Shown here: positions 8,688-17,866 of the stretch, piece by piece
How positions within the stretch are numbered: position 1 is the stretch's first letter
How the letters are laid out: each line of letters starts with the position of its first letter
DNA from: Lichenicola sp964247755
GTDB taxonomy: Bacteria; Pseudomonadota; Alphaproteobacteria; Acetobacterales; Acetobacteraceae
Direction: 5' to 3'
Assembly: GCA_964247755.1 (NCBI GenBank)
Contig: CAXTVX010000004.1
Location: 1 to 64,000 of the forward strand
DNA length: 64,000 bases
Position numbers and translations under genes: made by a program
Notes under the pieces: generated by a model
Databases searched by the model: none
Seen by the model: only the letters and a program-made list of their open reading frames with translations
Told to the model about the DNA's origin: nothing

Positions 8688-9707
8688 TCAGTTCCGCGTC
8701 TTGTCCACCAACCGGTTCTTGCCGATCCATGGCATCATCGCCCGGAGCTTCTCGCCCACCTGCTCGATCTGGTGCGCGTTGACCCGTGCGCGGGTCGCCT
8801 TGAACCCCACCTGTCCGACCTTGTTCTCCAGCAGCCAGTTGCGCGTGAAGGTGCCGCTCTGGATGTCGGCCAGCACCCGCTTCATCTCCGCCTTGGTCTC
8901 GGCGGTCACGATGCGCGGGCCGGTGACATACTCACCATACTCCGCCGTGTTGGAGATCGAATAGTTCATGTTGGCGATGCCGCCCTCGTAGATCAGGTCT
9001 ACGATTAGCTTCACTTCGTGCAGGCACTCGAAATACGCCATCTCCGGCGCGTATCCGCCTTCCACCAACGTCTCGAATCCGGCGCGGATCAGCTCGACCA
9101 AGCCCCCGCAGAGCACCGCCTGCTCGCCGAACAGGTCGGTCTCGCATTCCTCCTTGAACGTGGTCTCGATGATCCCGGCCCGCCCGCCGCCGATGGCGCT
9201 CGCATAGGACAATGCGATCTCCAGCGCGTTGCCGGACGGGTTCTGCGCCACCGCCACCAGGCATGGCACCCCGCCGCCGCGCTGGTATTCCGAGCGTACG
9301 GTGTGACCCGGACCCTTGGGCGCGATCATGAACACGTCCAGGTCCGGCCGCGGCTCGATCACCCGGAAGTGCACCGCGAGCCCGTGCGCAAAGGCGATCG
9401 CCGCCCCTTCCCGAAGGTTGCGATGCAGGTGCTCGGCATACAGGTCGCCCTGCAGCTCGTCCGGCGTCAGCACCATCACCACGTCGGCCCACGCCGCCGC
9501 CTCGGACGGCCCCATCACCCGGATCCCGGCCGCTTCCGCTTTGGGCGTTCCCACAGAGCCCGGACGCAGCCCCACCACCAACTCGGCCACGCCGCTGTCC
9601 TTGAGGTTGTTGGCGTGGGCATGGCCCTGGCTGCCGTAGCCGATGATCGCGACCTTGCGTCCCTTGATCAGGTTCACGTCGGCATCGCGGTCGTAATAGA
9701 CCCGCAT
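8688..9707 (-). CDS. ilvC: Ketol-acid reductoisomerase (NADP-dependent)
   Basis: 339 residues, the usual length of class I enzymes. It converts 2-acetolactate (or 2-aceto-2-hydroxybutyrate) to the dihydroxy acid in valine, leucine and isoleucine synthesis. The Rossmann fingerprint GYGSQGHAHANNLKDSG is near residues 24–40. The magnesium-binding helices carry FKEECETDLFGEQ (about 190–202), and the C-terminal knotted domain is complete. It follows ilvN by 34 nt on the same strand, so the order ilvB–ilvN–ilvC reads as one branched-chain amino acid operon. AGGAGAA lies eight bases before the start. Confidence 0.98.
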   Translation of the reverse strand: MRVYYDRDADVNLIKGRKVAIIGYGSQGHAHANNLKDSGVAELVVGLRPGSVGTPKAEAAGIRVMGPSEAAAWADVVMVLTPDELQGDLYAEHLHRNLREGAAIAFAHGLAVHFRVIEPRPDLDVFMIAPKGPGHTVRSEYQRGGGVPCLVAVAQNPSGNALEIALSYASAIGGGRAGIIETTFKEECETDLFGEQAVLCGGLVELIRAGFETLVEGGYAPEMAYFECLHEVKLIVDLIYEGGIANMNYSISNTAEYGEYVTGPRIVTAETKAEMKRVLADIQSGTFTRNWLLENKVGQVGFKATRARVNAHQIEQVGEKLRAMMPWIGKNRLVDKTRN

Positions 9708-9741
9708 GGTCAGGTTCTCCTTGAAGGGAAAGGAACGGAAG

Positions 9742-10257
9742 TCAGATCGTCCGCGGCCCGCGGGCGATGGCGGCGATCCCGGTGCGCGACACCTCGACCA
9801 GGCCGAGCGGCCGCATCAGGTCGATGAACGTCTCGATCTTCTCCGGCGCCCCGGTCAGCTCGAACACGAACGAGCCGGTGGTGGTGTCCACCGCACGCGC
9901 CCGGAACGCTTCCGCCACGCGCAGCGCCTCGGTGCGCGGCTCGCCGCTCGACACGACTTTCACCAGCGCCAGCTCGCGCGCCACGTGCGGCCCGCTCTGC
10001 GTCAGGTCCGACACCTTGTGCACCGGCACCAGGCGATACAGCAGCGCCTTGATCTGCTCGATCACCATCGGCGTGCCGGAGGTGACGATGTTGATCCGCG
10101 ACCGGTTGCCGCCCTCCTCGACCGGCGCCACCGTCAGGCTCTCGATGTTGTAGCCGCGGCCCGAGAACAGCCCGATCACGCGCGCCAGCACACCGCTTTC
10201 GTTCTCCACCAGCACGGCGATCACCGCCGTGACCTGCGGCTCCTCTTGGGGGGGCAT
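9742..10257 (-). CDS. ilvN: Acetolactate synthase small (regulatory) subunit
   Basis: 171 residues. The N-terminal ACT domain reads VTAVIAVLVENESGVLARVIGLFSGRGYNIESL in the sequence (about 8–41), the typical opening of IlvN/IlvH. The C-terminal regulatory domain ends with LMRPLGLVEVSRTGIAAIARG. It binds the catalytic subunit IlvB and confers valine feedback inhibition. It lies between ilvB and ilvC; the 92-nt gap to ilvB holds two perfect hairpins (see the repeat at 10279). GTTCCTTGAG-type spacing gives no strong Shine-Dalgarno upstream of ATG 10257, so translation may depend on the upstream message. Confidence 0.97.
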   Translation of the reverse strand: MPPQEEPQVTAVIAVLVENESGVLARVIGLFSGRGYNIESLTVAPVEEGGNRSRINIVTSGTPMVIEQIKALLYRLVPVHKVSDLTQSGPHVARELALVKVVSSGEPRTEALRVAEAFRARAVDTTTGSFVFELTGAPEKIETFIDLMRPLGLVEVSRTGIAAIARGPRTI

Positions 10258-10278
10258 GGTCGTTCCTTGAGTGGAAGG

Positions 10279-10322
10279 CCAGGGCGCTGCCCTGGACCCG
10301 CCAAAGGACGGTCGTCCTTTGG
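10279..10322. repeat. REP-like double palindrome between ilvB and ilvN
   Basis: Two adjacent perfect inverted repeats: CCAGGGC-GCT-GCCCTGG at 10279–10295, then CCAAAGGAC-GGTC-GTCCTTTGG at 10301–10322, separated by ACCCG. The pattern resembles palindromic intergenic elements that recur in many high-GC alphaproteobacterial genomes. It lies inside the ilv operon, where it could stabilise the message end or reduce read-through between the large and small subunit genes. I find only this one copy in the window. Confidence 0.7.
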
Positions 10323-10349
10323 AAACCTGATGATGAAGGCCCGTGGTTG

Positions 10350-12182
10350 TCAGACCAGCATCAGGCCTTCGTCGGTGATCCGGGCGGCCTGCTCGCTCTG
10401 CTCAGGCCCCAGGATCATCTCGTTGTGCGCGGCACCCGACGGGATCATCGGATAACAGTTCTCCGCCTCGTCGACGCAGATGTCGGCGATCACCGGCCCG
10501 TCATGCGCGAGCATGCGCCGGATCACCTCGTCCAGCTCGCCGAGGTTGGCAGCCCGCATCCCCGTCGCCCCGAACGCGTCCGCCAGCTTGACGAAGTCCG
10601 GCAGCGCCTCGCTGTAGCTCTGCGAATAGCGGCTGCCGTGCAGCAGCTCCTGCCACTGCCTGACCATGCCCATGTAGCGGTTGTTCAGGATGAACAGCTT
10701 CACCGGCAGCCGGTACTGCGCGATCGTGCCCAGCTCCTGGATGTTCATCAGCGTCGACGCCTCGCCGGCGATGTCGATCACCAGCGCGTCCGGATGCGCC
10801 ACCTGCACTCCCACCGCCGCCGGCAGCCCGTAGCCCATGGTGCCCAGTCCGCCCGACGTCATCCATCGGTTCGGCCGGTCGTACTGGAAGTGCGTCGCCG
10901 CCCACATCTGGTGCTGCCCCACCTCGGTGGTCACGAAGGTGTCTCGCCCGGTCGCCCGCGACAGCTCGTACAGCCGCCTGATCGCGTGCTGCGGCTTGAT
11001 CACCGCCCCCGGCGACGGGTCCTGCCGATAGGCCAGGCTGTCGATCGCCCGCCACGCCTCGATCTGCCGCCACCATCCCGCCAGCGCGTCGCGGTCGACC
11101 GCCGCGTCGTCCCGTTCCCACGCCTCGATCATCATCTCGATGGCACGCCCGGCATCGCCCAGCACCGGGATGTCCACCCGCACGATCTTGTTGATCGACG
11201 ATGCGTCGATGTCGACGTGGATCTTGGTCGAGCCCGGCGAGAACGCGTCCAGCCGCCCGGTCACCCGATCGTCGAACCGCGCGCCGATGTTCACCAGCAC
11301 GTCGCAGCCGTGCGTGGCGAGGTTCGCCTCGTATGTCCCGTGCATCCCGAGCATGCCGAGGAACTGCCGGTCGGTGGTCGGATACGCCCCCAGCCCCATC
11401 AGCGTCGAGGTGCACGGGAACCCGGTCATCCGCACCAGCCGCACCAGCGCCTTCGACGCCGCCGCCCCGGAGTTGATCACCCCCCCGCCGGTATAGAACA
11501 GCGGCCGCCGCGCACCTTTCATCGCCGCCACCGCGGCCTCGACCGCGTCGCGCGCCGGCTCGCGCACCGGCCGGTACGACCGGTGCGGCGCCTCGGAGGC
11601 CGCAACGTAGTTGGCAGGCCCGACCATGATGTCCTTCGGCAGGTCCACCACTACCGGCCCCGGACGTCCGCTGCGCGCCACGTAGAACGCCTCGTGCACC
11701 GTGCGCGCCAAGTCACCGGGCCGCTTGACCAGGTAGTTGTGCTTGGTCGCCGGCCGTGTGATCCCGGTGGTGTCGGCCTCCTGGAACGCGTCGTTGCCGA
11801 TCATGTGCGTCGGCACCTGCCCGGTCAGGCACACCACCGGGATCGAATCCATCAGCGCGTCGACCAGTCCGGTCACCGCGTTGGTCGCCCCCGGTCCCGA
11901 CGTCACCAGCACCACCCCCACCCTGCCGGTGGAGCGCGCATAACCCTCGGCTGCATGCACCGCCGCCTGCTCGTGCCGCACCAGGATGTGCCGGATCGCG
12001 TCCTGCTTGAACAAGGCGTCGTAGATCGGTAGCACCGCCCCGCCCGGATAGCCGAACACCACCTCGACCCCCTGCGCCTGCAGCACCTGGAGCAGCACCT
12101 CGGCGCCGTTCGGGGCAGCCAGGCTAATCGCCTGGCCGTCGCGCGGAGCGAGGCTGTCCTTCAGGTCGGTGCTGGCGTTCAT
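10350..12182 (-). CDS. ilvB: Acetolactate synthase large (catalytic) subunit
   Basis: 610 residues. A thiamine-diphosphate enzyme that condenses two pyruvates, or pyruvate with 2-oxobutyrate, in the first shared step of branched-chain amino acid synthesis. The N-terminal domain has VFGYPGGAVLPIYDAL and the catalytic-Glu region RHEQAAVHAAEGYAR; the centre has the FAD-binding beta domain; the C-terminal ThDP motif GEASTLMNIQELGTIAQYRL follows VIDI. Here the ThDP motif begins GEAS instead of the more usual GDGS/GDAS. The frame is open upstream, but ATG 12182 has AGGAG six bases before it. The gene starts 37 nt after the miaA stop, on the same strand. Confidence 0.97.
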   Translation of the reverse strand: MNASTDLKDSLAPRDGQAISLAAPNGAEVLLQVLQAQGVEVVFGYPGGAVLPIYDALFKQDAIRHILVRHEQAAVHAAEGYARSTGRVGVVLVTSGPGATNAVTGLVDALMDSIPVVCLTGQVPTHMIGNDAFQEADTTGITRPATKHNYLVKRPGDLARTVHEAFYVARSGRPGPVVVDLPKDIMVGPANYVAASEAPHRSYRPVREPARDAVEAAVAAMKGARRPLFYTGGGVINSGAAASKALVRLVRMTGFPCTSTLMGLGAYPTTDRQFLGMLGMHGTYEANLATHGCDVLVNIGARFDDRVTGRLDAFSPGSTKIHVDIDASSINKIVRVDIPVLGDAGRAIEMMIEAWERDDAAVDRDALAGWWRQIEAWRAIDSLAYRQDPSPGAVIKPQHAIRRLYELSRATGRDTFVTTEVGQHQMWAATHFQYDRPNRWMTSGGLGTMGYGLPAAVGVQVAHPDALVIDIAGEASTLMNIQELGTIAQYRLPVKLFILNNRYMGMVRQWQELLHGSRYSQSYSEALPDFVKLADAFGATGMRAANLGELDEVIRRMLAHDGPVIADICVDEAENCYPMIPSGAAHNEMILGPEQSEQAARITDEGLMLV

Positions 12183-12219
12183 CTCGTGCTCCTGCCGCGA
12201 CGTGAGCGGGCGGGTTGTC

Positions 12220-13209
12220 CTATGCGTCCCGCCGCGAGGCGTCAACATCGGCGACAACGAACGACAACAAATCCGTCGCCGTTCTTTCCATTTGTTGCGT
12301 CATACCAGCTATGCGGGTGCAGATCACCTTGGTCCGCTCCGGACCCGCCAGAGGATGATGCGCGAACCAGGTCGCCTGCCGTTTGGTATACTGCCCCTGC
12401 AGCAGCACCGCCCGTCTTGATGCCGCTTCCAGCGTCGTCGTCCCGCGCAGCACTGCCGCCAGCTCCGGCACCCCGTGCGCCCGCATCGCCGGCAGCGACG
12501 TCGGCAGCCCCTGCGCCAGCAGCGCCTCCACCTCGCCCAGCGCGCCCTGCTGCAGCATCGCCTCGAACCGCTCGCCGATCGCCGCGCGCAACGCGTCGCG
12601 CGCCGGCGCCAGCCGGATCGCGCTGAACCGGCACGGCGCCGGCGGCAGTCCTGGCCGTTCCGCCCATGCCGCCAATCCCTGGCCGGTGCCCCGCCATACC
12701 TCCCACGCCCGCGCCAGCCGCTGTCCGTCCGACGAGCGCAGTCCCGTTGCCGTCACGGGATCCACCGCAAGCAGCCGCCCGTGCAGCGCCTCCGCCCCGA
12801 TCTCCGCCAGCAGCCCGCGCGCCTCGGTCCGCGCCTCCGGCCCCGGATCGGGAACCGCCGACAGCCCGTGCGTCAGCGCCCGCAGGTACATCCCGGTTCC
12901 GCCGCACAGGATCGGCAGCCGTCCCGCCGCCCACGCCCCCTCCATCGCTCCCAGCGCCGCCTCCCGCCACCAGGCGACGCTGCCCGGCAGTGCGGCCGGC
13001 CGGACCCCATACAGCCGGTGCGGCACCATTGCCTCATCCGCCGGCGTTGGCCGCGCGTTCAGGATGCGGAGTTCCCGATACACCTGCATCGAGTCCGCGT
13101 TGACCACCACCCCGTCCAGCTCCTGCGCCAGGCGCAGCGCCAGCGCCGATTTGCCGCTGCAGGTCGGGCCGGCCACGATCAGGCAGTGCCCGGACGCATC
13201 CGTCCGCAT
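12220..13209 (-). CDS. miaA: tRNA dimethylallyltransferase
   Basis: 329 residues. Transfers a dimethylallyl group to N6 of A37 in tRNAs that read UNN codons. The P-loop GPTCSGKSALALRLAQEL is at about 14–31, followed by NADSMQVYREL and PTPADEAMVPH and the CGGTGMYLRAL motif. The zinc-finger tail of eukaryotic enzymes is absent, as expected. The same frame stays open upstream to 13872, but ATG 13209 is the start that gives the family length and the normal N-terminus. It is divergent from serB (75 nt apart) and lies directly upstream of ilvB. Confidence 0.95.
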   Translation of the reverse strand: MRTDASGHCLIVAGPTCSGKSALALRLAQELDGVVVNADSMQVYRELRILNARPTPADEAMVPHRLYGVRPAALPGSVAWWREAALGAMEGAWAAGRLPILCGGTGMYLRALTHGLSAVPDPGPEARTEARGLLAEIGAEALHGRLLAVDPVTATGLRSSDGQRLARAWEVWRGTGQGLAAWAERPGLPPAPCRFSAIRLAPARDALRAAIGERFEAMLQQGALGEVEALLAQGLPTSLPAMRAHGVPELAAVLRGTTTLEAASRRAVLLQGQYTKRQATWFAHHPLAGPERTKVICTRIAGMTQQMERTATDLLSFVVADVDASRRDA

Positions 13210-13284
13210 GGCTGGCCCGCCTTGCCTCACCGGGACATCCCTGCCACCACGCTGCGGCCATCCAGGCGGTTGTTCCGTGTCGTC

Positions 13285-14175
13285 ATGACCCTGCCCTACA
13301 CCCTCACCCTGGTCGCCCGGCGCGACGCCACCAGCCTGTCTCCCGCTGCGATCGAGGAGGCGCGCGCCCTCGTCTCCGGCCAGCCCGCCGTAATCCTGTC
13401 CCCGGGCGAGGCCGCCGACATTCCCTGCGCCGCCCCGTCCCCGTCCGGACCCTCGCTGCCCGACATCCGCGCCCGCTTCGCTCCCCGTCACGTCGACGTG
13501 CTGCTGACCCGCTCGCGCGGCCGGCGCAAGGGCCTGCTGGTCGCCGACATGGACAGCACGATCGTTGCCTCCGAGACCCTGGATGACCTCGCCGCGCGTG
13601 CCGGCGTCGGCGAGCGCGTGGCCGCCATCACCCGCCGCTCCATGAACGGCGAGATCGACTTCGCGGACGCCTTGCGCGAGCGCGTCGCCCTGCTGCGCGG
13701 TCTCGACGAGCAGGCCCTCGACGCCACCTGGGCCGAAACCCGCCTCACCCCCGGCGCCCGCACGCTGGTCGCCACCATGCGCGCCCACAATGCCACCGCC
13801 GCCCTGGTGTCCGGCGGCTTCACCTGGTTCACCGCACGCGTCGCGAGCGCCTGCGGCTTCGACGTGCACCACGCCAACCAGCTCGGCGTCTCCAACGGCC
13901 GGCTGACCGGCCGCGTCGCCGAGCCGATCCTGGGCCGCGCCGCCAAGCTCGAATCCCTGCGCAACCTGGCCGAATCCCGTGCCCTACGCCTCGCCGCCAC
14001 GCTGGCGGTCGGCGACGGCGCCAACGACCTCGACATGCTGCGCGAGGCCGGCCTCGGCATCGCCTACCACGCCAAGCCGGTGGTGGCCGACGCGGTGGCC
14101 AACCGCATCGACCACGCCGACCTGCGCGCGCTGCTGTTCGCGCAGGGCTATCCCGCCTCCGCCTTCCGCGAATGA
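13285..14175 (+). CDS. serB: Phosphoserine phosphatase
   Basis: 296 residues, HAD superfamily. It hydrolyses phosphoserine in the last step of serine synthesis. The HAD nucleophile motif is LLVADMDSTIVASETLDDL (about residues 83–101), the Thr/Ser motif is ALVSGGFTWFT, the lysine motif is AAKLESL, and the Mg-binding motif is AVGDGANDLDML. The N-terminal about 75 residues form an ACT-like regulatory region. The stop overlaps the following phosphoesterase start by ATGA. No strong Shine-Dalgarno is visible upstream of ATG 13285. Confidence 0.95.
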   Translation: MTLPYTLTLVARRDATSLSPAAIEEARALVSGQPAVILSPGEAADIPCAAPSPSGPSLPDIRARFAPRHVDVLLTRSRGRRKGLLVADMDSTIVASETLDDLAARAGVGERVAAITRRSMNGEIDFADALRERVALLRGLDEQALDATWAETRLTPGARTLVATMRAHNATAALVSGGFTWFTARVASACGFDVHHANQLGVSNGRLTGRVAEPILGRAAKLESLRNLAESRALRLAATLAVGDGANDLDMLREAGLGIAYHAKPVVADAVANRIDHADLRALLFAQGYPASAFRE

Positions 14176-14987
14176 CCCGGCTCTGGATCCTCTCCGACCT
14201 CCATCTGGAGGCGACACCCTATCCGCAGGCCTACCGCCCTCCTCCGCCCGATTTCGACGTGCTGGTGGTGGCGGGCGACGTGTTCGAGGGCGAGCCGGAG
14301 CAGGGCCTGCGCGTGGTCGAGCGCCTCGCCGGCGGCCGTCCGGCGGTGTTCGTGATGGGCAACCACGAGTACTGGAACGGCGTGGTGCCGGCCGAACTCG
14401 CCCCCGCCCGCGAGCAGGCCGCCCGCCTCGGCATCACCCTGCTGGAAGGCGACGAGGCCGAGATCGGCGGCCTGCGCTTCCTCGGCGGCACGCTCTGGGC
14501 CGATGGCTGGCTCGGCGGGCACGCGATGCAGCCCGGCGCCCCCACCGGCGAGCCGATTGCCGTTCCCGCCGGCGTCGAGGGCCACCGGCCGCTCACCAAC
14601 GCCGACGCCGCCCGGCTGCACACCCTGCTGCGCGTGCGCCTGGAGGCGCAGCTGCGCCGCCCGCGCGACGGCCGTCCGGTGGTCATGGTCACGCACCACG
14701 CGCCGCACCCGCTCTGCATGCCCGAGCACCTCTGGGGCAGCTGGGCCGCCGGCAACTCCGCCTCCGACCTGTCGCACCTGACCGATGCCGGGCTGGTCGA
14801 CCTCTGGATCCACGGCCACACCCATCGCACCTGGTCGCTGCTCCGCCCCGGCGGCACGCGCATCGTCACCAACGGCGCCGGCCCGCGCGCCTGCAACCAC
14901 CATTTCCTGGACGACCTGGTGTTGTCCGTGGTCCCTTCCAACGACGGCTCCGTCGCCCGCATCCGCGCCGTGGCCGAGGCCTGCTGA
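14172..14987 (+). CDS. Calcineurin-like metallophosphoesterase
   Basis: 271 residues. Metal-binding motifs of the calcineurin-like fold are all present: LSDLHLE (about 7–13), AGDVFEG, MGNHEYWNG, VTHHAPH and HGHTHRTWS. The natural substrate is unknown. The last residues (CNHHF) are close to those of related proteins annotated as hypothetical phosphoesterases. The start overlaps the serB stop (ATGA), so it is translationally coupled to serB, but no functional link is obvious. A different family member is at 23575 and a third (PdeM) at 21283. Confidence 0.9.
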   Translation: MTRLWILSDLHLEATPYPQAYRPPPPDFDVLVVAGDVFEGEPEQGLRVVERLAGGRPAVFVMGNHEYWNGVVPAELAPAREQAARLGITLLEGDEAEIGGLRFLGGTLWADGWLGGHAMQPGAPTGEPIAVPAGVEGHRPLTNADAARLHTLLRVRLEAQLRRPRDGRPVVMVTHHAPHPLCMPEHLWGSWAAGNSASDLSHLTDAGLVDLWIHGHTHRTWSLLRPGGTRIVTNGAGPRACNHHFLDDLVLSVVPSNDGSVARIRAVAEAC

Positions 14988-15016
14988 CCGGCCGATCCGG
15001 ATCCTCGGAGGCGTCC

Positions 15017-16225
15017 ATGCCGACCACCACCGCGGAGCTGCTGACCCGCGAATCCCGCTACGGCGCCAGCAACTACAAGCCCCTGGACGTGATGCTCACC
15101 CGCGGCGAGGGCGTCTGGGTGTGGGACCTGGACGGCCGCCGCTACCTCGACTGCCTGTCCGCCTATTCCGCGGTGAACCAGGGCCACTGCCACCCGCGCA
15201 TCCTCGCAGCGCTGACCGAGCAGGCGTCCCGCCTCACCCTGACCTCGCGTGCGTTCCACAACGACCAGCTCGGCCTGTTCTACGAGGAGCTGTGCACCCT
15301 CACCCGTTCCACCCGCGTGCTGCCGATGAACTCCGGCGCCGAGGCGGTCGAGAGCGCGCTCAAGGTCGCCCGCAAATGGGCCTACCAGGTCAAGGGCGTC
15401 GCCCCGGACCGGGCCGAGATCATCGTCTGCGAGGGCAACTTCCACGGCCGCACCCTGTCGGTGGTCAGCTTCAGCACCGACGACGCGTCCCGCGACGGCT
15501 TCGGCCCGTTCACCCCCGGCTTCCGCGTCATCCCCTATGGCGACGCGGCCGCGCTGGAGGCCGCCATCACCCCGAACACCGCCGCCTTCCTGGTCGAGCC
15601 GATCCAGGGTGAGGCCGGCGTGATCATCCCGTCCGACGGCTACCTCCGCAGCGCCCGCACGCTGTGCACCGCCCACGACGTGCTGCTGATCCTCGACGAG
15701 ATCCAGACCGGCCTCGGCCGCACCGGCACCCTGCTGGCCGAGGAGCACGAGGGCATCGAGGCCGACCTCACCCTGATCGGCAAGGCGCTGTCCGGCGGCT
15801 TCTACCCGGTCTCCGCGGTGCTGAGCCACGAGGCGGCGATGGGCGTGCTCCGCCCCGGCGAGCACGGCTCCACCTTCGGCGGCAACCCGCTCGCCTGCGC
15901 GGTGTCGCGCATGGCGCTCAAGGTGCTGGTCGAGGAGAACATGATCGAGAACTCGGCGATCCAGGGCCTGCGCCTGCGCGACGGCCTGGCCCGGATCAGC
16001 AACGACGCGGTCCGGGAGGTGCGCGGCCGCGGCCTGATGATCGCGGTCGAGCTCGATCCCGCCTATGGCGGCGCCCGTCCCGTCTGCGAGCGGCTGCGCG
16101 AGGCCGGCCTGCTGTGCAAGGAGACCCACACCCACACCATCCGCATCGCCCCGCCGCTGGTGATCGACGCGGACACGGTGGACTGGGCGGTCGACCGCTT
16201 CGCCGCCGTGCTCGCAGGAGGCTGA
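15017..16225 (+). CDS. rocD: Ornithine–oxo-acid transaminase (class III aminotransferase)
   Basis: 402 residues, PLP-dependent. Ornithine aminotransferase makes glutamate-5-semialdehyde from ornithine. Strong matches to the family are NYKPLDVMLTRGEGVWVWD at the N-terminus, MNSGAEAVESALKVARKW, EGNFHGRT, VEPIQGEAGVI, LDEIQTGLGRTG and the PLP lysine in LIGKALSGGFYPVSAVL (Lys near residue 255). GGAG stands 8 bases before ATG 15017. It lies 29 nt after the phosphoesterase gene. Close relatives acting on acetylornithine are possible, but the N-terminus favours RocD. Confidence 0.92.
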   Translation: MPTTTAELLTRESRYGASNYKPLDVMLTRGEGVWVWDLDGRRYLDCLSAYSAVNQGHCHPRILAALTEQASRLTLTSRAFHNDQLGLFYEELCTLTRSTRVLPMNSGAEAVESALKVARKWAYQVKGVAPDRAEIIVCEGNFHGRTLSVVSFSTDDASRDGFGPFTPGFRVIPYGDAAALEAAITPNTAAFLVEPIQGEAGVIIPSDGYLRSARTLCTAHDVLLILDEIQTGLGRTGTLLAEEHEGIEADLTLIGKALSGGFYPVSAVLSHEAAMGVLRPGEHGSTFGGNPLACAVSRMALKVLVEENMIENSAIQGLRLRDGLARISNDAVREVRGRGLMIAVELDPAYGGARPVCERLREAGLLCKETHTHTIRIAPPLVIDADTVDWAVDRFAAVLAGG

Positions 16226-16238
16226 GCGCGCCCAACGT

Positions 16239-17000
16239 TCAGTCCGACGAGTCGCCGCCGACCGCGACCCCGCCCACGGACACGGTGCCGGCCCCGCTGA
16301 CCTCCCGGGTCAGCCGCCCGGTCAACGTCGCGAACCGCACCGAGCCGAACCCGGACAGTTCCACCGACGCGTCGCCGACGGTTGCATCCACGCGTATCGT
16401 GCCGGCGCCGCTCACCTGCGCATGGACCCGGCCGATGCGCCCCTGCGACACCGTCACGCTCCCTGCCCCGCTCATCTGCGTGTCCAGCGCGTCGACCTCC
16501 GCCTGCGCTATTGTCACCTCTGCGGCTCCGGACAGGGCGATCGCCGCGTGTCCGGTCACCCCCGCCACCCGGACCACGCCGGCGCCGGACACGTCCAGCG
16601 TCAGCGTGCCGATCGCGCCGACATCGTACTGGCCGAAGCCCGGCTCGGCGATCGCAACCCCGAACCTTTCCGGCACGCGCAGCACCAGCCGCAGCGTCGG
16701 CGTGAACGGTCCGTCCGGCGTCGGCGTCCAGCAGGACGCGCGATCGCGCAGCGGACGCACGCGCGCAGCACCCTGCGTGTCGAACGACAGCCGGTCGATC
16801 TCCTCCGGATGATCCGCCGTCGCCACCACCGCGACGCGCCCGTGCAGCGATGGATCCGTCGTGATCGTCACCTGCCGCGCGCAGGGATCGTCGATGGCGA
16901 GGCTCGATCCGTCCATCTCGGCGGACCGCTCCGCCGCCCGGCCATGGGCCAAGGGCAGGGAAACGCCGAGCAGGATGGGCAGCAGCCGGAACATGGGCAT
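16239..17000 (-). CDS. GIN-domain (DUF2807) exported protein
   Basis: 253 residues. The first 24 residues (MPMFRLLPILLGVSLPLAHG) form a signal peptide. About 130–250 is a repeated right-handed beta pattern in which the motif SGAG recurs (DVSGAGVV, QMSGAGSV, QVSGAGTI, EVSGAGTV), the hallmark of DUF2807/GIN domains, called putative auto-transporter adhesin heads. GGAGAG five bases before ATG 17000 decides the start against an upstream in-frame ATG at 17174. Function is unknown; periplasmic or outer-membrane-associated by inference. Convergent with rocD, 13 nt between the stops. Confidence 0.85.
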   Translation of the reverse strand: MPMFRLLPILLGVSLPLAHGRAAERSAEMDGSSLAIDDPCARQVTITTDPSLHGRVAVVATADHPEEIDRLSFDTQGAARVRPLRDRASCWTPTPDGPFTPTLRLVLRVPERFGVAIAEPGFGQYDVGAIGTLTLDVSGAGVVRVAGVTGHAAIALSGAAEVTIAQAEVDALDTQMSGAGSVTVSQGRIGRVHAQVSGAGTIRVDATVGDASVELSGFGSVRFATLTGRLTREVSGAGTVSVGGVAVGGDSSD

Positions 17001-17212
17001 GGGAACTCTCCACGGGTTTGCCGGAACGGTTGCAGGAGACGTACCAGTCCCGAACCCGTTGTTTTCCGCGGCCTGGAGGCTCCTGCCGTCGCGCCGGATG
17101 GCCGGATATGCCAAGGTTTGGCTTCCCGTCCCCGCGATCTTCCCAGCCTTATGACTTGGCGCCGAGATCACCACGCGGCCGCATCACCATCGGCAACGAA
17201 CAGGACCCGCCC

Positions 17213-17824
17213 ATGAAGCTCCTCCACGTCGACTCCAGCATTCTCGGCGACAACTCGGTGAGCCGCGCCATCTCGGCCGCGGTCGTGGAGCGCCTGCGCG
17301 CCCTGCACGACGGCCTGGAGGTGCAGCGTCGCGACCTCGCCGCCGCGCCGATCTCGCATCTGTCCGGCGCCTACCTCGCGGGACAGAGTGCCGACGTGCA
17401 GCACGACCAGGCGATGCAGGAGGACCTGTCGCTCGGCGGCGCGGTGCTGGCCGAGTTCCTCCAGGCCGACATCGTCGTGCTCGGCGTGCCGATGTACAAC
17501 TTCACGGTCCCGAGCCAGCTCAAGAGCTGGATCGACCGGGTATTGGTGGCCGGCAAGACGTTCCGCTACACCGATCACGGTCCGGAAGGCCTGGCCGGCG
17601 GCAAGCGGGTGATCCTCGCCCTCTCCCGCGGCGGCTTCTACGGCCCGGGTGCCCCGGCCGCACCGTACGAGCACCAGGAAAGCTACCTGCGCGCCGTGTT
17701 CGGCTTCATGGGCCTGCCCGACCTCGAAGTGATCATCGCCGAAGGCGTCGCCACCGGTGCCGAGCAGCGCCAGAAGGCGCTTGACGCGGCGCTGCAGCAG
17801 GCCGCCGCACTCCAGGCCGCCTGA
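17213..17824 (+). CDS. azoR: FMN-dependent NADH:quinone oxidoreductase / azoreductase
   Basis: 203 residues, flavodoxin-like fold. The N-terminus MKLLHVDSSILGDNSVSR binds the FMN phosphate, VPMYNFTVPSQLKSWIDRV is the conserved flavin-contact segment, and LSRGGFYG follows. The enzyme reduces quinones and azo bonds by two-electron hydride transfer, probably as protection against electrophilic quinone stress. Divergent from the GIN-domain gene with about 210 nt between them. AGGA lies 7 bases upstream of the ATG. Confidence 0.93.
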   Translation: MKLLHVDSSILGDNSVSRAISAAVVERLRALHDGLEVQRRDLAAAPISHLSGAYLAGQSADVQHDQAMQEDLSLGGAVLAEFLQADIVVLGVPMYNFTVPSQLKSWIDRVLVAGKTFRYTDHGPEGLAGGKRVILALSRGGFYGPGAPAAPYEHQESYLRAVFGFMGLPDLEVIIAEGVATGAEQRQKALDAALQQAAALQAA

Positions 17825-17833
17825 TCGCACCGT

Positions 17834-17866
17834 CGGCCGGATTGGACCCCGTCCCGGATCCGGCCG
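17834..17866 (+). terminator. Possible terminator hairpin after azoR
   Basis: CGGCCGGAT at 17834–17842 pairs perfectly with ATCCGGCCG at 17858–17866 across a 15-nt loop, beginning 10 nt after the azoR stop. There is no run of T after it, so an intrinsic terminator is only possible; it may be a message-end stabiliser. Confidence 0.35.

Noticed and set aside
10347..12032. 561-residue plus-strand open frame opposite ilvB
   Set aside because: His/Arg-rich shadow of a confirmed ilvB gene.
13210..13872. In-frame extension of miaA beyond 13209
   Set aside because: The extension is antisense to serB and lacks family similarity; ATG 13209 gives the normal length.
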